DNA of 64,000 nucleotides from Gnetum montanum (lineage: Eukaryota > Streptophyta > Gnetopsida > Gnetales > Gnetaceae): positions 404,490 through 468,489 of the forward strand of contig MNCI01024017.1 of the NCBI GenBank assembly GCA_015680685.1. Direction: 5' to 3'. Positions 10,441 to 20,545 of this stretch are shown one piece after another (the first letter of the stretch is position 1; every line of letters starts with the position of its first letter). The notes under the pieces are model-generated. The model searched no databases. It was not told the origin of the DNA and saw only the letters and a list, made by a program, of their open reading frames with translations. Made by a program: the position numbers and the translations under genes.

Positions 10441-12240
10441 GTGCCATCTTTTGAGCGAGAAGGTAAGTGAGGATACCATTATACCATTTTTTTTATGGGA
10501 ACTTGGTCATTTATTACTCTTGTAAAGAGTAGTTTGTTTGGAAATTTATCAGAACATGGACTCTCCACCTCTTTGTTATCCCATCTTAACTAAGAGAGAT
10601 GGTTAGTAATCATATTCTTAGTTCCTTTCCAATATATCATTGTGAGATCAAATTCCTACAAGATCATGATCCATCGTATGATATAGGGGCTCACCATTGG
10701 CTTATTCATTAGGAAGTAGATGGCACTATGATTTGTATGCATAAACACCTTATATCCAAGCACATAGTGCTTGAACTTTTTAAGAGTATACACCATTGCC
10801 ATTAGTTCCTTCTTAGTTGTGGTGTAATTCAACTATGCACCCACAATGCTTTGACTCACATAGTGGATGTAATATGGACATTTCTTATCATCCAACTATG
10901 TAAGCATGGCTCTCAAGGCATAAGTAGATGTGTTCATCATTATATGAAATGGTGTGGACTAGTATAATACATGAAGAATTAGAGTTTCCATCAATTTATG
11001 TTTTAGTTGTTGGAATACATGTTCACACTCCTTAGTCTATATGAACAAAGCATCTTTCTTTGTAATCTCAACCAACAACTTTGCAATCTTAGAGAAATTA
11101 TCTATGAACCATTGATAGTAGCGAGTGTGTTTAAGGAATGATCAAACATCTTTAATTATCTCTAGTTGGTGTGTGATTCCTTAGATGATCCTTATATTTT
11201 CAAGGTGTACCTCAATCCCTTCTTGTGAACTTTGGTGCCCCAATACTATGTCCTCCTAGATCATTAGATGGATTTTTTTGTTAATTGAGCCTAAGGTTTG
11301 TTTCAACGCATCTTTTTAGTACTTGCTCAAGGTGATCTAAGGCTTGCTCAAATGTAGCCCCATATGTAGAGATGTCATCCATAAAGATTTCTATCCTGCT
11401 ACCAATTTGCTATTGGAAAATACTAAGGACCAAGTGTTGAAATGTTGTAGGGGCATTGCACAAACTAAACGACATCTTACAATATGCAAAAGTCCCCTCT
11501 AAGGACTCATGAATGTTGTCTTGGCCTAATCTTTTAACACAATTTGGATTTGATTATAGCCACTATAACCATCCAAGAAGCTATAATAACAATGCCTAGA
11601 TATGGTATCCAACACTTGGTTCACAAATGAAAATGGAAAATGATCTTTAAAGGTTGCCATATTTAATAGCCTAAAGTCGATGTAGACCTAGCACTTGCCA
11701 TCTTTCTTTGGCACAATTATGAGTGGGATAACCTGCTCACTATCCATGATGGGATAGATGAACCTTGCCTTAAGGAGTTTTTCTATTTATTCTTTGATGA
11801 TCTGCTTCAACTTGGGATTCTATCACATCTATGGCTACTTTCTTGGCTTCATGGCTAGGTTAGTGTAAATACAATGCTAGCATATCCATGGATCAATTCT
11901 AGTTAGTTTAGGATATGACAAAGTAAAGGGTATTGGCCATTTGTTAACCACCTGTAATAGCTTGTATTTTTGTTTAGGAGTAAGATTTTCATTGATTATA
12001 ACTAGCTTTCCATTATTTAAAAATGCATACTTCATGTTGACTGGTAGAGTTTCTAACTCTAGGGGCTTTTGCTTAAAATTATCAGGGATTACCAACTCTT
12101 CCCAATAGGTATCATCATCTTCATCATTAGAGAGTTGGTAATGAACTTTCTCAAGTTCATCCATGCCTTTAACATAAGCACATGTTAGGCTCTCAGTTAG
12201 TTCCATGCATAATGTGCTACTATCAAAGTTAGCAATCAAC
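10441..12240 (-). pseudogene. E1 reverse transcriptase and RNase H
   Basis: The N-terminal linker to protease is open at 11877-12239 and contains LETLPVNMKYAFLNNGKLVI and NENLTPKQKYKLLQVV, typical of Athila/Tat-type pol before reverse transcriptase. The catalytic box reads IEIFMDDISTYG (FMDD for YxDD) at about 11365-11390. RNase H of the Ty3 type is at about 10690-10960, with AQLNYTTTKKEL, the LGYKVFMHTNHSA stretch (Asp of TDH changed to Asn) and YFLMNK. Several stops break the frame. Confidence 0.85.
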
Positions 12241-12840
12241 CACTAGGTATCCTCCTATTTTTTGGCTATTTCATACAGGCACCTTTGGATATCTATTTCT
12301 TATGCACACTGATTGCATGCTTTGATGAATGTCCTATTAATGGATTCTATTTTCTACATGCAATTTTACCCATTATCACTGTATGTGATGCATGGAACAT
12401 GGTTCTTCTATAGTCATCCAAACTTATTTTTCTTGAAGATTTCCAAGGAGAGGTCCCTAATGCCAATTTTTTCATCAATAGTGTTTAACCATGCATGTCC
12501 CATAATGATAGGAAATTCTACTTTGTAGTTTTCAACTTTGATCACTACAAAATTGATAAGATAGGACCACACCCAAACTATGGTCACAATGTCCTCAACT
12601 AATTCCAAATAAACCATGATTGATTGGTCTACTAATTCCAAATGATGTTGCTCTTCTTGAGAGGTGGAAGGTTCCAAGCTTTGTACATGTCATGGGAGAT
12701 GAGATTAACATCAAAACTAGAATAAAGAACAACATTGCATGGCTCATGTCTAGTGTTCTACAAATAAATAAGGGGACTTCTTGGATTAGATCTTTTCATG
12801 GGAAGGTTGCTAGCCTTGATCCAATTAAAAAAAACATGAG
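12241..12840 (-). pseudogene. E1 aspartic protease region
   Basis: The retropepsin-like segment VNLISHDMYKAWNLPPL (about 12675-12730) is followed, after a frameshift, by LVDQSIMVYLELVEDIVTIV, then NFVVIKVE and PIIMGHAWLNT (12414-12677). The order matches gag-asp-protease domains (DSG...I...G...ILGR.WL.T). The catalytic DSG is not preserved in this copy. It would process Gag-Pol. Confidence 0.75.
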
Positions 12841-15303
12841 TTAACATAATGGTGTGGATCTAAGGTAGTGTTTTATTTGAAGAGTGCTCAAATGTATTTG
12901 ATGCACATGATGAGGGCATTGGAGATACAAGGAGACTAGCTACATTAGGTTGTCAGGGTTTGGGAGGACTATTGGGTCAAAAAAGGTCATTTCCTAGATC
13001 GATTGTCTGAACCATTTGGTTGGAAGGTTAGTTGTAAATTTATAGCCTTCGTACCATTTCATTGCTATGACTAAGGAGGAATTTTACCTTGCATGAATGG
13101 AGTAGAAGGTAATTGGATTGAGGATGAAGGGATGCATGCATATGGATGTGGAAGATGGTAAGGATATGGGTGCTCTCCTTGAGTAGTTGGTGAATGAATT
13201 TAATGGTACTCTAGAGGGTAATAGTGATGCTCAAATGATGCATGGCTTGCAAAGCTTCATGGAGAAATGGGTTGCTGAACATAGTACCCATATGGATCTA
13301 ATTGTCTATAGGGGTACTATTGTCTTGGTGGTGACATTTCCCATAATTGTGAATGGTGCCACTACTAGTATTACTAGTATAGTTCTAGTGGAGCTTCACT
13401 TGGATAATAAGCTTGTTGTTGTTAGTGGAACTACCTTGGATTACCTTGAGGATAAGGTAATCATCTAGGTGCTTGTCTATGTGTTAGTCAAGGATTCAAT
13501 GTGTACATCCTAGACTCTTATAAGTGTAACACCATAGGAAAACATCCCTTTGGATGTTTATATTGATAGATGTCACATCAAACTTCATCGTCAAATTCTA
13601 TCTCCACAACTTTTTGTACTACAGCAACTTTGTCCTTACCTCTTTGGTAGGCACGTTTAGTATCTTTTTACCTCTTACAATCATAATCACTATTTTGCTC
13701 TTTGGATGCTTCAGTAATCTTCATAGAAGTTTGAAATTTTTCATCTAAATAGTTTCATAATTTATCAACCTTTGCTAAAATATTGGAAATAGATTTTTGG
13801 ATAGGTAAGGTTTTCTTATTCATCACTTTGTTGAGTGGTGACTCCTCCTTGTCACAGAATCAAACCTCTCTTTTCTTGATGGAAGAGTCTCTATTATACT
13901 CTTTTGCACTTTTTTTCTTTTACAACTCACCTTCATTTTTTGCTACATACTCTTTCAGCCTTTTTATCTAATGAGTTCTTAGTTTGGATAGTCTTCCTTG
14001 GGCATAAACCTCAAGAGTTCTTCTAGTTTTTGCTCTGAGCCCATCTATGATGTGGCAAAGTTGTTCCCTCTAAAAATAACCATGGCTAGGGAATCAATGT
14101 AAGAGAGGATAATATCTAACCATGGTGACATCCAAGGGTTCATGCGTTCCTTGTTTTCACCCTTGGACTTTCCTTCTTGGATTAGACACTTTGAAGTACA
14201 TTTGGTATTTGTTATTGAATAGCTCAAGCATTGTACTCCATTGCTATATAAATTCTAGCTCTAAAGATTGATACTAGCTTTTAGCCTCATTAATGAGGGT
14301 CCTAGGGAAGAGTTTGAGTTTCTACCAATCATTTTCAAGGTTCTATAAGGGACAGAAATTGTGATAAATCTTGTAGATGTGTCTATGGATTGAAGTTATA
14401 TCCCCCTCAAATCTTGGGATATTGTTCATGTCTAAGCACTTGATTCAACTATCTTTCACATGCCTAGTTGGAATCTTAACTACCTCTACAACGTTAAGCA
14501 TGCTTCGAGTTTCTAATAGACGATTATCATTATCATAATTATTTTTTTCACTAATGATGCCTTTTGTTACATCTTCATTCATTACAAGCTTGGTGATTAG
14601 TATTGTTATCCTATTAAGCACCTCTATCATGGTTATTCTTTGTGCAACATCTTTCAAAATTAGAAGAAGAGAAAGAAGAGGATTTAGATGAAGAGGGTGA
14701 AGAGGGAGAAGAAGTGCCACCACCATGGTATCTATCAACTTTCCTTTGATTGTCACGATCACATTCATTAGATTTTTTATTATCTTAATGCTTGCTCAAG
14801 CTTGTGCCTCGACTACCATCTTTTCTTGAACTAGGAATGTTGTTAGTAGAATCTATATTCAAGTTCACACCCCCATCATGAGTAACTAGGGGTGGAGAAT
14901 TTTCATGTTAAGAACCCTTAGATGGAAGGTCCTCATTGTCATCTTGGTTCAGTAGGAACAAGGGATTGGTGAAGTGTTTCCCCTTCACAACCTCAAGATG
15001 CTTCTCCTGGTGTTCATTTCACCTACATTGTGTGTTAGTGAAATGATAGTCTCAATAATTGTAGTCATGCACAACATACTATTCTTGAAGATTGTGAATG
15101 CCTAACTTCTTAAGAGTTCAAAGAAGCATCATAGGCATAGATCGATCAAGGGGCATTACAATGTTACCCCATTGTATTTACTCATCCTAGTGTAGGATGG
15201 AGGTGAAGTTAGGCACATACTCATCTAGATGAGTATATACCATCTTGCACTATTGTGGGATCAGTGGTTTGACATCTTCATGTCTACAAGAAGAAGAAGA
15301 CAT
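12841..15303 (-). pseudogene. E1 gag
   Basis: Starts at the ATG at 15303 (MSSSSCRHEDVKPLIPQ, then a TAG). The retrotrans_gag domain lies at about 14030-14420: IPRFEGDITSIHRHIYK, LKLFPRTLINEAKS, STMLELFNNKYQM, HEPLDVTM and HHIDGLRA-type segments. The C-terminal part (12850-13470) is Pro, Gln, Tyr and His rich. Gag would form the particle. The stops are mostly TAG or TGA at Trp or Gln positions, and a TAG at 15187-15189 is shared with E2 and E3. Confidence 0.8.
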
Positions 15304-15434
15304 TTTACAAACAAATAAAATATTAGTGCGCTTTTGTAATTATATATCGTGTGAGAGTGATGCTTATCTTTGGTTCATCCAATGATATTAATAATGTTCA
15401 CTAATCCTAGATAGCACATGTTTCAACAAATAGA

Positions 15435-15454
15435 GTCCCTAACAATGGTGCTGA
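15435..15454 (-). other. E1 primer-binding site, tRNA-Asp-like
   Basis: The sense strand reads TCAGCACCATTGTTAGGGAC directly after the 5' LTR. It is a decayed form of TGGCGCCGTTGCCGGGGA, which is complementary to the 3' end of plant tRNA-Asp. Confidence 0.7.
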
Positions 15455-16411
15455 TGATGAGCAGCCAAGGTACCCATATGCCAAACCATATCAATCACAA
15501 AGCATTCATGCATAATCTTGTCAAATTCCATGGACTCTATAGTTTCTAGTACACTAGTCTTCTAGGATGTGAACCTTGCCTTAAGGTTGTACATTGTCTT
15601 TCCAATTACATTTGTAATGTATAAAGGTATGGTGAAGTGTAGTTGAGGCATACGATTTTTATTATTTTATATTTTATGGTTTTGGGTACTTAAAGTAAAT
15701 AGATGAAGTTTTTTAATAACTAATCTAATTTAAATACTTAACTAGCTTCTAACTAGTCCTAACATAAGCATTTGGTCCCACTTTCCATACACATATTGAA
15801 CCCACATATCCACTATTGGGTTATCAAGCATTATGCTACTTAGTTCACTAAGCAATAATGCTACTAGGATTACCAAGCGAATACATGTTTATGCTCAAAG
15901 CATTTGTACTTATGTACTTAATCTATTTACCTTAATTAATTAACTAATCTCTTAAATTCTAATTGACCTTAATTAATTACATATTTTATGAAAAAAGAAA
16001 TTAATAAATAGATCATTAATCTATTCCAAGTATGGCAAGGTTTGATCAAAAGACTCATCTTTATTGTCATACACATTATTGTGGTTCAAGTACAACAGTG
16101 CTTGAATAAAGATCTGTATACTTTCTAATTCCTATTGCAGGCACTTGGTGAAATATTGTATCTTTCAAATGGACAAACTACAAGAGCTCTAATACTACTA
16201 TGACTTAATGCTCATAAACATGGTTGGGAGCTCATATTTATAATTTTTGCCACAATACTACATCAACAAATCCCTATAGATGTAGCAAACACTACATTGA
16301 CATGGCCCCATTGGTGGGGCAACACCACATAAATGAGGCCCTATCAACAAGGGCCCATCCATGAGGGCACGTTAATGGGGGCTCATCGACATGACACTTT
16401 TATGCTCATCA
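15455..16411 (-). repeat. E1 5' LTR
   Basis: Starts TGATGAGCAG and ends GCTCATCA, followed by AAGAG. It aligns over its whole length with 2892-3837. Confidence 0.92.
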
Positions 16412-16416
16412 AAGAG

Positions 16417-16512
16417 CATAATTGTGAAACTACTCTTTAAGAGTTAAATATCATATTCTTAAAGATGTCAAACTTTGGCTACAACTTAAAGAAAAAAGCT
16501 TCTAGTGAAAGT
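16417..16512 (+). pseudogene. LINE ORF2 C-terminus, continued after E1
   Basis: Joined to 2886 without the E1 insertion, the plus strand reads on through a short stretch containing LKDVKLWLQLKEKSF. This resembles the C-terminal tail of L1-type LINE ORF2 ('L..(I/V)K.WL..'). Short and decayed. Confidence 0.45.
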
Positions 16513-16719
16513 TAAATAATTAATTTATTTTCTATAGTATTAATTTCATTCTATTTTAGAGGCTCAAGGATGAGAAGTTTTTAGCTTTTATTATTATTTG
16601 TTCTTATTTCTAATTGATGTATTCTTTTACATTTAGAAAGAGTTTTCTCTTGCTCTTTATAGGAAATCATTTAGTAAAAAGTAAAATTCCATGAAGGTGC
16701 TTCTAAATAAAGGAAAGGC

Positions 16720-16842
16720 TTGATCCTTTTACTACCCTAGATGAGATAAATTTCAAGATTAGTTATAAGGATGAAAACCTAAAAAGGAATCTCTAAAATT
16801 GTTGGAATTTTTCTTTAGACTTACTCTTTGATGATTTAATAC
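16720..16842. repeat. diverged direct repeat, copy 1
   Basis: Shares GGATGAAAACCTAAAAAG and TTTTTCTTTAGA...CTCTTTGATGAT with 17660-17790 in the same order and orientation, about 940 bp apart. Confidence 0.6.
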
Positions 16843-16896
16843 ACTATTTATTTTTGATTATTCATGTTTGGGGTCCAACACACATCTTCCTTCTAT

Positions 16897-16897
<1 letters not shown>

Positions 16898-16936
<39 letters not shown>
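16898..16936. repeat. (CT)n microsatellite
   Basis: About 19 uninterrupted CT units. Confidence 0.95.
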
Positions 16937-16941
<5 letters not shown>

Positions 16942-17659
16942 TTACTTGTATCTTTTTCTTTTCCACCTATAACNAATTAATGACAAGAAGGATGGGGTGT
17001 TACAACTTAAAACAAATTGATTATAAGTACATTTGAAGAAATATAGACAACCTATTACTTTAGAAGAATTACAAAAAAATATAATGATACCTAACTATGG
17101 GTAGGGATGGAGGATTATTGAATCCCAAAAGAATGAATAATAATGATGCCTAAGTATGACTCAAAGTAACAACTTCTTACTTACAAATTCTTATTTAATT
17201 ATGAGCCAACAACATTAGATACCCTTTATTATTAAATAAAGAGTTGTGATTTTTACAAGTAGCATGTTTTCTTATGCTTATAGAATACCATAGAGAATCT
17301 AAAATAATATGTTTAATTATAGTGGGTAGTGTTGAATTAAAATATTTGTAAATATATTCCAATTATCTTCATTATGCTTCTAGTAAGACTCTTGTTGTTT
17401 ATTTTTTTTAAGTTAATAGACATAGTAGATTATTCTTCACCCTAGTAAGGTAGATGTAAATTACTAAACAAGAATATCTCACAATAGGATTAATCCACTA
17501 TTTCCACACCAAAAGGTGAAGATAGAAATTTAATTCACAACCTTTCTACTAAAAGGTGAGTATCTTGACCACTATGTTACATCCTTGGATATAGTAAGAC
17601 TTTTGATTTGGAAACTCTAAGTTATAGGTTTGATTGCAATGGGTAGTATTGAGTTATAA

Positions 17660-17790
17660 GGATAAGTCTTGATCATTTTCTTACCAAAGAGAACATTTTT
17701 TAGGATTGATTGTAAGGATGAAAACCTAAAAAGACATCCCCAAAATTCTTAGGCTTTTTCTTTAGATTCTCTCTTTGATGATCTAATTTA
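17660..17790. repeat. diverged direct repeat, copy 2
   Basis: Partner of 16720-16842. The neighbouring 17580-17655 also resembles 17285-17345 (TAGTAAGACT, then ATGGGTAGTATTGA/GTGGGTAGTGTTGA), so a larger old duplication is likely. Confidence 0.5.
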
Positions 17791-17893
17791 ATATGAATTT
17801 CTTTTAATATTATTATTTATTTATTTTAGAATCCCCATTTCCCCTCCCTTCCAATGAAAATTTACTTAAGTTCTTCCTTTCTAATTTTATTAT

Positions 17894-18707
17894 TGATGAG
17901 CAGTAAAGGATTTCAACACTCAACCATACAAGTCACATGCATTTACACATAATTGGATCATGATCCATGGATGGATAATGTAAGTATAGTAGTAAGTTGA
18001 TAAGAAAGTTGCACTTGTTATATTCTCACTTAGAGTTAGTAATGTATGGAACATATGGTTTAACTCTTACTGAAAAATATGATAAAATGTATCTTTTAAG
18101 GATGCTAAGCATAAACATAGTGAAAATGAACATAAATTCTATCTCTAAGTATAATGAAAATATAAAGCTATTCTATCCTATTGGCAATAAATATCCATTC
18201 CTAGTTTGGCATACATATCCTTGATTGATGTAATTGTTACTAGGATTACAAAGTAACTTTATTACTAAGTGAGTTAAGCAAAGTCATTATTATGTTATCA
18301 AACAATTCCACTCTATGCTTGAAATTAGTCATATTTATTTTGCCTTACAAATGACCATGGTAATACTAAAAGACTTAGGGAATGTAAATAATATAGTAAA
18401 AATAAAAGAAATTAAAAATTAAATCTATTCTATATGAGATGTTGCAATTATAAAGAATAATGTTTATCGTTATTATCATTTATGAATTATGTCCAAAAAT
18501 AGTCCACTCAAAAAAGATGACATACAAATATTAATCATCATACTACAAGCATTCACAACTAACTCCAACTTTATGAAAACAAACCGTAGGAATTTTTATA
18601 ACTATTCAAAAAATCACTATTATTTGATGCGACAGTGGGCTCATATTTATAGACATGACCATGTTGAAGCTACAATATCATAGTTCTTTATACAAAATAT
18701 TTCATCA
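17894..18707 (-). repeat. E5 3' LTR
   Basis: Starts TGATGAGCAG, followed by a recognisable 'caacactcaaccatacaa' block. Ends TTTCATCA, then a sequence that aligns base for base with the polypurine region of E4. U3 on the sense strand holds ATGATATTGTAGC and a TATA box (GTCTATAAATATGAG, about 18630-18655). Confidence 0.75.
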
Positions 18708-18722
18708 TATTCTCATGACTAA
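18708..18722 (-). other. E5 polypurine tract, decayed
   Basis: The sense strand reads TCATGAGAATA before the LTR, against TCATGGGGGTA in E4. Three G positions have mutated. Confidence 0.6.
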
Positions 18723-18805
18723 TTGAAAAATTATTCTTAAGTTCAAACAAAAAAAGAATAGAGCTCATGATAACTTATATGATTACATGGACTTGACATC
18801 ATGAC

Positions 18806-18831
18806 ATATATATATATATATATATATATAA
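18806..18831. repeat. (TA)n microsatellite
   Basis: About 13 TA units within the 3' end of E5, between the polypurine tract and the end of ORF3. Confidence 0.9.
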
Positions 18832-18963
18832 GTAACTCTTAATATTAATGTTGCATCTTTATTTAAGTAGCGTTACAAAATTATCATGCAATTCATGATT
18901 AAAACATGATAAATACAAAACAAAAAAATAAGATAGAAAATAATGAAGCTTGATGTCATCTCT

Positions 18964-19390
18964 TTAGATTCCTAGTGGTGGTGGTTCCTTCATTAGATTT
19001 TTTCTTTTATCATTCAGCTTCTTGAATTAGTACTTGTTCAACAATGCTCTCAAATTTTCTTCTTCTATCTTAGGATCATGCATTGTCCATGCTAATTTGA
19101 TAATATATGTAAGTGTTAACTACTTGAAGTTCAGAGTTTATGATGTGAAATTTTTGCTATGCATATTTCTTATATGTAAACTTTCTTTCATACATGAAAT
19201 ACATGGTATCCAATTTCTACTCTAGTTCTAATCTTGGCCTAACTACTATCAACATGACCAAGTTAGCATAGCATAGATTTGCTAATCCCATATATTCTAA
19301 TAAATCTTCTATCTATAGGTATTTATTCTTTATCTCAACTTGGTGGATAATGGTAATCTTGTCCAAGATGTGTTGGCAATTAGCTATTTT
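18964..19390 (-). pseudogene. E5 ORF3, C-terminal part
   Basis: Ends in KEPPPLGI-stop (TAA at 18964-18966), equivalent to EPLPLGTT-stop in E4 and EPPLPRTI-stop in E1-E2. The reading continues across the E2 insertion at 19391/44730 into 44731 and up. Coiled-coil-like composition, many stops. Confidence 0.65.
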
Positions 19391-19395
19391 CTATG

Positions 19396-20304
19396 TGATG
19401 AGTAGTCAAGGTACCCCTATTCCCAACCATATGAATCACAAAGCATTCATGCATGATCTAGTCAAATTCCATGGACTCCCTAGCTTCTTGTATGCTAGTC
19501 TTCTAGGAAGTGAATATTGTCCTAAGTCCATTCGTTTTCTTCCCAATTACACTTATAAAGTACAAGGGTATCGTCAAGTGTAATTGAAGTATATGATTTT
19601 TATCATTTTATATTTTATGTTCTTTGGTGCTTTGAAGAGAGAGATAAAGTAATTTAATGACTAATCTAAATTAACTACCTAGATAATCTCTAACGAGTCC
19701 TAACATAAGCATCTAGTCCCATTTTTTGTATACATCCTAAACCCACATATCCATTATTGGGTTACCAAGTTCTACATCATTGGGTGCACCAAGAAATAAT
19801 GTTTCTAAATTACCAAGTGAATGTATGTTATTCTTAAAGCAGTCATACTTATGTAATTAATCTATATAGCTTATCTCGCTTAATTACCTAATTAGCTTAA
19901 TCATTAGAAAGCATTAAATAAATAACTAAGAGTATTAAATGCATAAATGAAACATTTAAACTATCCAAAATGCTGCAAGGTTTATCAAGAAGTTTGTCTT
20001 TATTGCTACACATATTGTCATGCTCAAGTACAATAGTGCTTGAATAAAGATCCATATACTCAATGACTCCTACTATAAGCACTTGGAAGAAATATTCTAT
20101 CTTTCAAATGAACAAACTGTAAGAATTCAACTACTACTATGAATTTGATTCCCTAAATGCAACTTGTGAACACATATTTATAAGCCAAAAATGGACCCTA
20201 CATTGATGAGGCCATGTTGATGCATAAAATGATGCATCAACAAGGCCATGTCAATGGGGCCTAGTTGATGAGACCTCATTGATGTAGCCAATTATGAGTC
20301 ATCA
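19396..20304 (-). repeat. E2 3' LTR
   Basis: TGATGAGTAG...GAGTCATCA, followed by the polypurine tract. U3 on the sense strand contains repeats CTACATCAATGAGG, CTCATCAACTAGGCC and CCTCATCAATGTAGG, then the TATA box CTTATAAATATGTG near 20170-20185. Confidence 0.92.
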
Positions 20305-20318
20305 TACCCCCATGACAA
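20305..20318 (-). other. E2 polypurine tract
   Basis: The sense strand reads TTGTCATGGGGGTA directly before the LTR. Confidence 0.85.
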
Positions 20319-20545
20319 AATGAAAACTCATCCTCAAGTTTGTTTACAAAATTGGGAAGGTATGGGATTATTGATTGACTCTTTAATAAAACAAAACCAA
20401 CTATCTTAACAAAACTGAGTGCTTGAGTGTACAAATCAACACATTACAAAAATTATAGTGTTCATGACACAAAATTGAACACCATGACATGACTATTCAA
20501 AATTGAACAACATGTTCTATGATGGCATGAAGTTGGTGGAGAAGG

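Larger units (their letters stand above)
2892..16411 (-). mobile_element. E1: complete Ty3/gypsy LTR element with gag, pol and ORF3
   Basis: The element is 13.5 kb. Its LTRs are 946 bp (2892-3837) and 957 bp (15455-16411), visibly diverged from each other. It is flanked by the perfect 5-bp duplication AAGAG (2887-2891 and 16412-16416). The sense strand is minus: a tRNA-Asp-like primer site lies next to the high-coordinate LTR and the polypurine tract next to the low-coordinate LTR. Gene order is gag, protease, reverse transcriptase, RNase H, integrase, spacer, ORF3. All genes are broken by stops. It is the only copy here in which every pol domain is still represented without a large deletion. 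Confidence 0.93.
16513..17893. other. noncoding interval between E1 target and E5
   Basis: AT-rich, no gene. Contains a CT microsatellite, one undetermined base (N at 16974) and two diverged direct repeats listed separately. It may include a LINE 3' untranslated region. No polyA tail was located. Confidence 0.5.

Noticed and set aside
16974-16974. Undetermined base (N) as a possible biological break
   Set aside because: A sequencing ambiguity next to a microsatellite, with no effect on any feature.
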